NCBI RefSeq assembly: GCF_964340395.1
Contig: NC_135562.1
Location: 9,035,134 to 9,099,133, forward strand
Source of the DNA: Glandiceps talaboti
Lineage: Eukaryota > Hemichordata > Enteropneusta > Spengelidae
Reading direction: 5' to 3'
DNA: 64,000 nucleotides
Each line of letters begins with the position of its first letter. Within the stretch, counting starts at the first letter, position 1. The position numbers were made by a program, and so were the translations under genes. Below are positions 63,240 to 64,000 of the stretch, one piece after another. The notes beneath the pieces are model-generated. The model ran no database searches. It saw nothing but the letters and a program-made list of their open reading frames with translations, and was not told where the DNA came from.

Positions 63240-63475
63240 GATGGATGAATGTCATGTCGCATGCGCACAAAATATATACATCAACATATAGCCACATTTG
63301 ATCTTTTTGTTTTGATTACAGTGGCTTTGTACTTGTGTAGCCATACTTCTTCATTACTTCTTCATGGTTGTATTTTTTATGATGCTCGTAGAAGGCATAC
63401 ATCTTTATCGACAAGTCATTCAAGTATTTGAACGAGGGCATATTCGACTGTTGCATCTTTTGCTGTCTGGATGGC
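39551..63475 (+). CDS. Adhesion GPCR with C-type-lectin-like and sushi domains (15 exons seen, 3' end outside window)
   Basis: Fifteen exons join in one frame of 2677 nt (892 codons plus one base) with consistent GT-AG phases. Order: signal peptide (1-22), C-type-lectin-like domain (22-119), sushi domain with a giant Gly/Ser/Asn/Asp insert (121-502), GAIN domain (about 504-772) ending in a GPS with HL|T at 759/760, then TM1 (about 782-805), TM2 (about 819-838) and TM3 (about 844-868). Residues after the cleavage site (TSFAVLMQV) match the tethered agonist of adhesion GPCRs. TM4-TM7 and the tail lie right of base 64000. The expected role is a surface receptor that self-cleaves at the GPS and signals through G proteins when the extracellular part is removed or moved (family knowledge). 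The ligand is unknown. The first two exons are the least certain part. Confidence 0.87.
40001..40419. mobile_element. MITE with about 45-bp inverted termini in gene 2 intron 1
   Basis: The left terminus (40001-40048) includes TTCAATGTAGGATAAAAAAC and AACTAA. The right terminus (40373-40418) is its near-perfect reverse complement, including GTTTTTTATCCTACATTGAG. The outermost bases are (T)AAGGGG and CCCCTAA. The roughly 330-bp interior is AT-rich and non-coding. Confidence 0.75.
41329..41470 (+). mobile_element. Related MITE end fragment
   Basis: AAAGGGACACGGGCCAATTT at about 41332 resembles the 7252 element's left end, followed by a loosely similar AT-rich interior. No opposite end was found, so its extent is a guess. 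Confidence 0.3.
42294..42335 (-). ncRNA. Minimal type I hammerhead ribozyme, mirror copy
   Basis: This is the exact reverse complement of the plus-strand ribozyme in the other palindrome arm, so transcription of either strand yields one intact hammerhead. Predicted cleavage is after the minus-strand A at 42298. Confidence 0.73.
42354..42395 (+). ncRNA. Minimal type I hammerhead ribozyme
   Basis: The full conserved core is visible: stem I strand TCTC, CTGACGA, stem II GTGA-TTTAC-TCAC, GAAA, a 2-bp stem III CA-GGCT-TG, then TA and the closing stem I strand GAGA. The A-U pair next to the cleavage site and the permitted H17 (A at 42391) are present. Predicted self-cleavage is after 42391. A 2-bp stem III is the hallmark of Penelope-like hammerheads, which may act as dimers. 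Confidence 0.75.
42506..42578. repeat. Imperfect stem-loop in the Penelope-like remnant
   Basis: The inner arms AATAAGTCGTTACT (42520-42533) and AGTAACGACTTATT (42551-42564) are perfect, with a 17-nt loop. Outer arms AAGAATA and TATTCTT extend the stem with mismatches. Confidence 0.85.
42940..43265 (+). repeat. Dispersed repeat family C, copy 2 (gene 2 intron 1)
   Basis: Direct-orientation relative of 19650-19990. Matching words include TAAATGTATTTGTAGGTGTA, ATCACGATTTCAA, GACCTCTAATTAACATGTAC and AATGTCTAATTATTG. The borders are approximate. Confidence 0.6.
43266..45193 (+). other. Gene 2 intron 1, distal part
   Basis: Nothing recognisable. It lies between dispersed repeat copy 2 and exon 2. 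Confidence 0.6.
45194..45230 (+). CDS. Gene 2 exon 2: 37-nt microexon, signal-peptide C-half
   Basis: Acceptor TCTAATTCACAG and donor GTAAGATC bound 37 nt encoding [12 protein letters not shown] plus the first base of a Gly codon (phase 0 in, 1 out). This is the phase needed by the lectin exon and repeats the signal-peptide design of gene 1. It was found by phase and position, not homology. Both flanking introns are about 5.5 kb. Confidence 0.52.
45276..45645 (+). repeat. (CATA)n/(CA)n/(CATC)n array
   Basis: Nearly 370 bp starting about 50 bp after gene 2 exon 2. CATA repeats are interrupted by CA and CATC blocks. Confidence 0.97.
45646..50714 (+). other. Gene 2 intron 2
   Basis: It holds the array at 47784-48110 and otherwise AT-rich non-coding sequence. 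No further exon was needed to join exons 2 and 3, and none was seen. Confidence 0.6.
47784..48110 (+). repeat. (GGAT)n/(GTAT)n/(GAAT)n array
   Basis: GGAT blocks alternate with GTAT blocks, ending in GAAT units and GTGT-rich sequence, in gene 2 intron 2. Confidence 0.97.
50715..50880 (+). CDS. Gene 2 exon 3: C-type-lectin-like domain, N-half
   Basis: A 166-nt exon (phase 1 in, 2 out). It begins [17 protein letters not shown], the N-terminal cysteine pair typical of long-form C-type-lectin-like domains. [16 protein letters not shown] follows, where the cysteine corresponds to the first core cysteine. The acceptor is ATGCTATTAG and the donor GTAGGT. Confidence 0.85.
51206..51333 (+). CDS. Gene 2 exon 4: C-type-lectin-like domain, C-half
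   Basis: A 128-nt exon (phase 2 in, 1 out). It encodes [14 protein letters not shown], then [17 protein letters not shown] and ELNGYICQF, supplying the last three core cysteines. Neither an EPN/QPD nor a WND motif is present, so calcium-dependent sugar binding is unlikely. A protein ligand is more probable (inference). Confidence 0.87.
52491..53642 (+). CDS. Gene 2 exon 5: sushi domain split by a Gly/Ser/Asn/Asp repeat
   Basis: A 1152-nt phase 1-1 exon. It starts [19 protein letters not shown], the first cysteine segment of a sushi/CCP domain, and ends [17 protein letters not shown], then [11 protein letters not shown], which supply cysteines two to four. Between them lie about 290 residues built on an 8-residue unit GSNSGGN/DS, plus two extra cysteines (TEC, DGC) that bracket the insert. 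With the insert removed, the first loop has ordinary sushi length (about 31 residues). The donor is GTAAGTAG after GTAT. Confidence 0.9.
52615..53515 (+). repeat. 24-bp coding minisatellite inside gene 2 exon 5
   Basis: About 37 imperfect tandem copies of a 24-bp unit of the form GGAAGCAACAGTGGAGGAAA + TAGT. The unit is a multiple of three, so the frame stays open. This also creates long false ORFs in other frames and on the other strand. Copies differ mainly at AAT/GAT (Asn/Asp) and AGT/GGT (Ser/Gly) positions. Confidence 0.95.
53695..53842 (+). mobile_element. SINE family A, 3' half, in gene 2 intron 5
   Basis: The fragment carries GGATTGTATGCTCCCCAGGT, CCGGGCCAGGGGTAATAATT and the end GGGAAAGCGCTATATAAAAA. 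It lacks the tRNA-like head. Confidence 0.6.
53885..54065 (+). mobile_element. SINE family A, 5' half and body, in gene 2 intron 5
   Basis: The fragment carries a decayed head and GGTGGCTAAGCTCCTGAACA, GACCCAGCTGTATGATTTTG and TTTTAATCATATGTACTTAA. These match the body of the 30028 copy. It follows the 3'-half fragment, so the two pieces are out of order. Confidence 0.55.
54494..54564 (+). CDS. Gene 2 exon 6: linker and start of GAIN helical subdomain
   Basis: A 71-nt exon (phase 1 in, 0 out) encoding [20 protein letters not shown] and then VSQ. The split first codon becomes Ser. The amphipathic helix resembles the first helix of GAIN subdomain A. The acceptor is ATCAACAG and the donor GTAAAG. 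Confidence 0.8.
54724..55592 (+). repeat. 323-bp higher-order tandem array of unique block plus CATA/CATG arrays (gene 2 intron 6)
   Basis: A 113-bp unique block (54808-54920) recurs at 55131-55243 with one visible change (TGCTCGATG to AGCTCGATG). Between and after them lie matching microsatellite stretches, including GCATAGATACATGCATGC. The repeat unit is thus about 323 bp, with at least two full units and a partial one. Confidence 0.9.
55693..55800 (+). CDS. Gene 2 exon 7: GAIN subdomain A
   Basis: A 108-nt phase 0-0 exon encoding [19 protein letters not shown], then [10 protein letters not shown]. The helical pattern and NLT sequon are typical of GAIN subdomain A. The acceptor is TTAATACAG and the donor GTAAGTGA. 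Confidence 0.82.
56954..57004 (+). CDS. Gene 2 exon 8: GAIN subdomain A microexon
   Basis: A 51-nt phase 0-0 exon encoding [17 protein letters not shown]. The acceptor is a long T-run followed by AACAG and the donor is GTAGGCTC. It was assigned by phase and by fit between the neighbouring helical exons. Confidence 0.75.
57150..57530 (+). repeat. Internal direct duplication and GC-rich low complexity (gene 2 intron 8)
   Basis: CCCTTTTTC..ATGTAGACTTTTG..TTGA.TTTT..TAGAG.TTTG occurs at about 57158-57222 and again at about 57401-57463. The flanks carry G- and C-runs and related GTATGTACC / GGTACATATGTACCC words in inverted orientation. It could be a decayed mobile element. Confidence 0.45.
58148..58268 (+). 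CDS. Gene 2 exon 9: GAIN subdomain A, last helices
   Basis: A 121-nt exon (phase 0 in, 1 out). It encodes [19 protein letters not shown], then [15 protein letters not shown], the end of the helical subdomain. The acceptor is TAAACTACAG and the donor GTACGTAT. Confidence 0.8.
58805..59260 (+). repeat. Diverged ~220-bp tandem duplication with G-runs (gene 2 intron 9)
   Basis: GGGGGGGG-rich segments (58885-58915, 59103-59125) are each followed by GGGTTAA and then TTCAGATTTA..TATATAC.CATTATA. Both halves also carry TATGC.GTCTATATTA. The identity is loose. Confidence 0.5.
59497..59631 (+). CDS. Gene 2 exon 10: GAIN subdomain B, first strands
   Basis: A 135-nt phase 1-1 exon. It encodes [18 protein letters not shown], an acidic stretch, and [16 protein letters not shown]. 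The acceptor is CTATCCAAACAG. The donor is the non-consensus GTATTA, so the 3' boundary is a little less certain, although the phase fits. Confidence 0.78.
60125..60332 (+). CDS. Gene 2 exon 11: GAIN subdomain B core
   Basis: A 208-nt exon (phase 1 in, 2 out). It encodes [19 protein letters not shown], then [17 protein letters not shown] and YCAYLD. The last corresponds to the first GPS cysteine segment (usual form CxYWD), with leucine replacing the usual tryptophan. The donor is GTAAGCAC. Confidence 0.9.
60926..61037 (+). CDS. Gene 2 exon 12: GPS cleavage site and tethered agonist
   Basis: A 112-nt exon (phase 2 in, 0 out). It contains MWSTKGV, then [20 protein letters not shown]. The catalytic triad HL|T is intact and the downstream agonist TSFAVLM is near canonical. 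Of the four usual GPS cysteines, the second (V742) and fourth (A756) are absent. The donor GTATTG is non-consensus. Confidence 0.9.
61736..61839 (+). CDS. Gene 2 exon 13: TM1 of the 7TM domain
   Basis: A 104-nt exon (phase 0 in, 2 out). It encodes [20 protein letters not shown] and then LTISIFTYV, the family-B2 TM1 signature (LSYITYxGCGISL). The acceptor is CATATATAG and the donor GTGAGTGA. Confidence 0.94.
62932..63034 (+). CDS. Gene 2 exon 14: TM2
   Basis: A 103-nt exon (phase 2 in, 0 out). It encodes [20 protein letters not shown], then [11 protein letters not shown], matching the intracellular loop 1 and TM2 pattern of adhesion GPCRs. The donor GTATGTATG merges directly into a (GTAT)n/(GT)n array that fills most of the next intron. 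Confidence 0.94.
63035..63240 (+). repeat. (GTAT)n/(GT)n array starting at a splice donor
   Basis: The array begins at the first base of gene 2 intron 14 and fills about 205 of its 287 bp. The donor GTATGTATG is itself part of the repeat. Confidence 0.95.
63322..63475 (+). CDS. Gene 2 exon 15: TM3 and intracellular loop 2
   Basis: A 154-nt exon (phase 0 in, 1 out). It begins [20 protein letters not shown], then [16 protein letters not shown], the TM3 signature (CxxVAxLLHYF, EGIxLY). It ends LLLSGW before donor GTAAGTTA. The next exon (TM4) is beyond the window. Confidence 0.94.
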
Positions 63476-64000
63476 GTAAGTTACCTAGCAGTATTATCGA
63501 ATGTGCTAAACATTAGAGTTCCTAACTTTTCCCCAAACAGAAAGTTACTGTTATCTTCCTTTAAGTAAAGAAATCATTAGTATCTATAAACATACCCGAC
63601 CATCTTTAGCGGGGTTGTCATAACAGTGATTGTAGCCCGGTAAAAATCAGTATCGAAAATGTTGTCACATCTTTGATGGTAAAACATACGTTTTATAAAG
63701 TGGAATAGTGAATCAACAAGCTTTCAAGGCAATTCATGTTCGTACCATGAGTGGCAGATATAAGACTGTAACCGAATATTCAGGTCCTTGATTTAGAAGC
63801 TCTTTATCAATGTTTAAGTTTTATACATATATGGATTCAGTTACCAGTTATCAAATATGTCTTTCATGTACACTTTGGAATAACATCTTCCGTTTTGAAA
63901 CCATTCGTGAAGTCTAATTGATAGTTTTCTTTAATGAACGACAAATAGTAAGGTCTAATAAAAAACTATTTTTGTATTTTTAAGTTGATGTCAGTTTCCG
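63476..64000 (+). other. Gene 2 intron 15 (open at right edge)
   Basis: No TM4 exon is found. The last 24 bases (TTTTTAAGTTGATGTCAGTTTCCG with one change) repeat a stretch at about 58480, suggesting the edge of another dispersed repeat copy. Confidence 0.6.

Overview
This is an AT-rich, intron-rich animal nuclear window with no prokaryotic features. Long simple-sequence arrays, non-LTR retroelement tails, tRNA-derived SINEs and short inverted-repeat elements fill the non-coding DNA. An expanded set of receptors with TSP1, C-type-lectin-like, sushi and GAIN modules suggests a marine invertebrate, possibly a lancelet- or hemichordate-like deuterostome. That placement is inference from domain style only.

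Two multi-exon receptor genes can be rebuilt exon by exon from splice sites and matching intron phases. They are divergent, with their first coding exons about 26 kb apart. Gene 1 (minus strand, 13360 to 512, running off the left edge) is a receptor tyrosine kinase: split signal peptide, four thrombospondin type-1 repeats each on its own phase 1-1 exon, one transmembrane helix, a long basic juxtamembrane region with a three-copy 7-residue repeat, and the N-lobe plus hinge of a tyrosine kinase. The catalytic-loop and activation-loop exons lie outside the window. Gene 2 (plus strand, 39551 to 63475, running off the right edge) is an adhesion GPCR: split signal peptide, C-type-lectin-like domain, one sushi domain interrupted by about 290 residues of Gly/Ser/Asn/Asp repeat, a GAIN domain with GPS, and helices TM1-TM3.

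Layout: 1-511 last visible intron of gene 1; 512-13360 gene 1 with a TTAA-flanked MITE, a 5'-truncated LINE and large microsatellites in its introns; 13361-39508 intergenic, holding LINE tails, SINEs, dispersed repeats and a foldback element but no convincing gene; 39509-63475 gene 2. The first intron of gene 2 carries a MITE and a Penelope-like remnant whose perfect 182-bp palindrome encodes a minimal type I hammerhead ribozyme on each strand. 63476-64000 is the next gene 2 intron.

The two genes share one construction: a signal peptide split by a phase-0 intron, a microexon (31 or 37 nt) ending in phase 1, then phase-1 ectodomain exons. This is the pattern expected of exon-shuffled receptors. 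Nothing in the sequence links the two genes functionally beyond both being cell-surface receptors.
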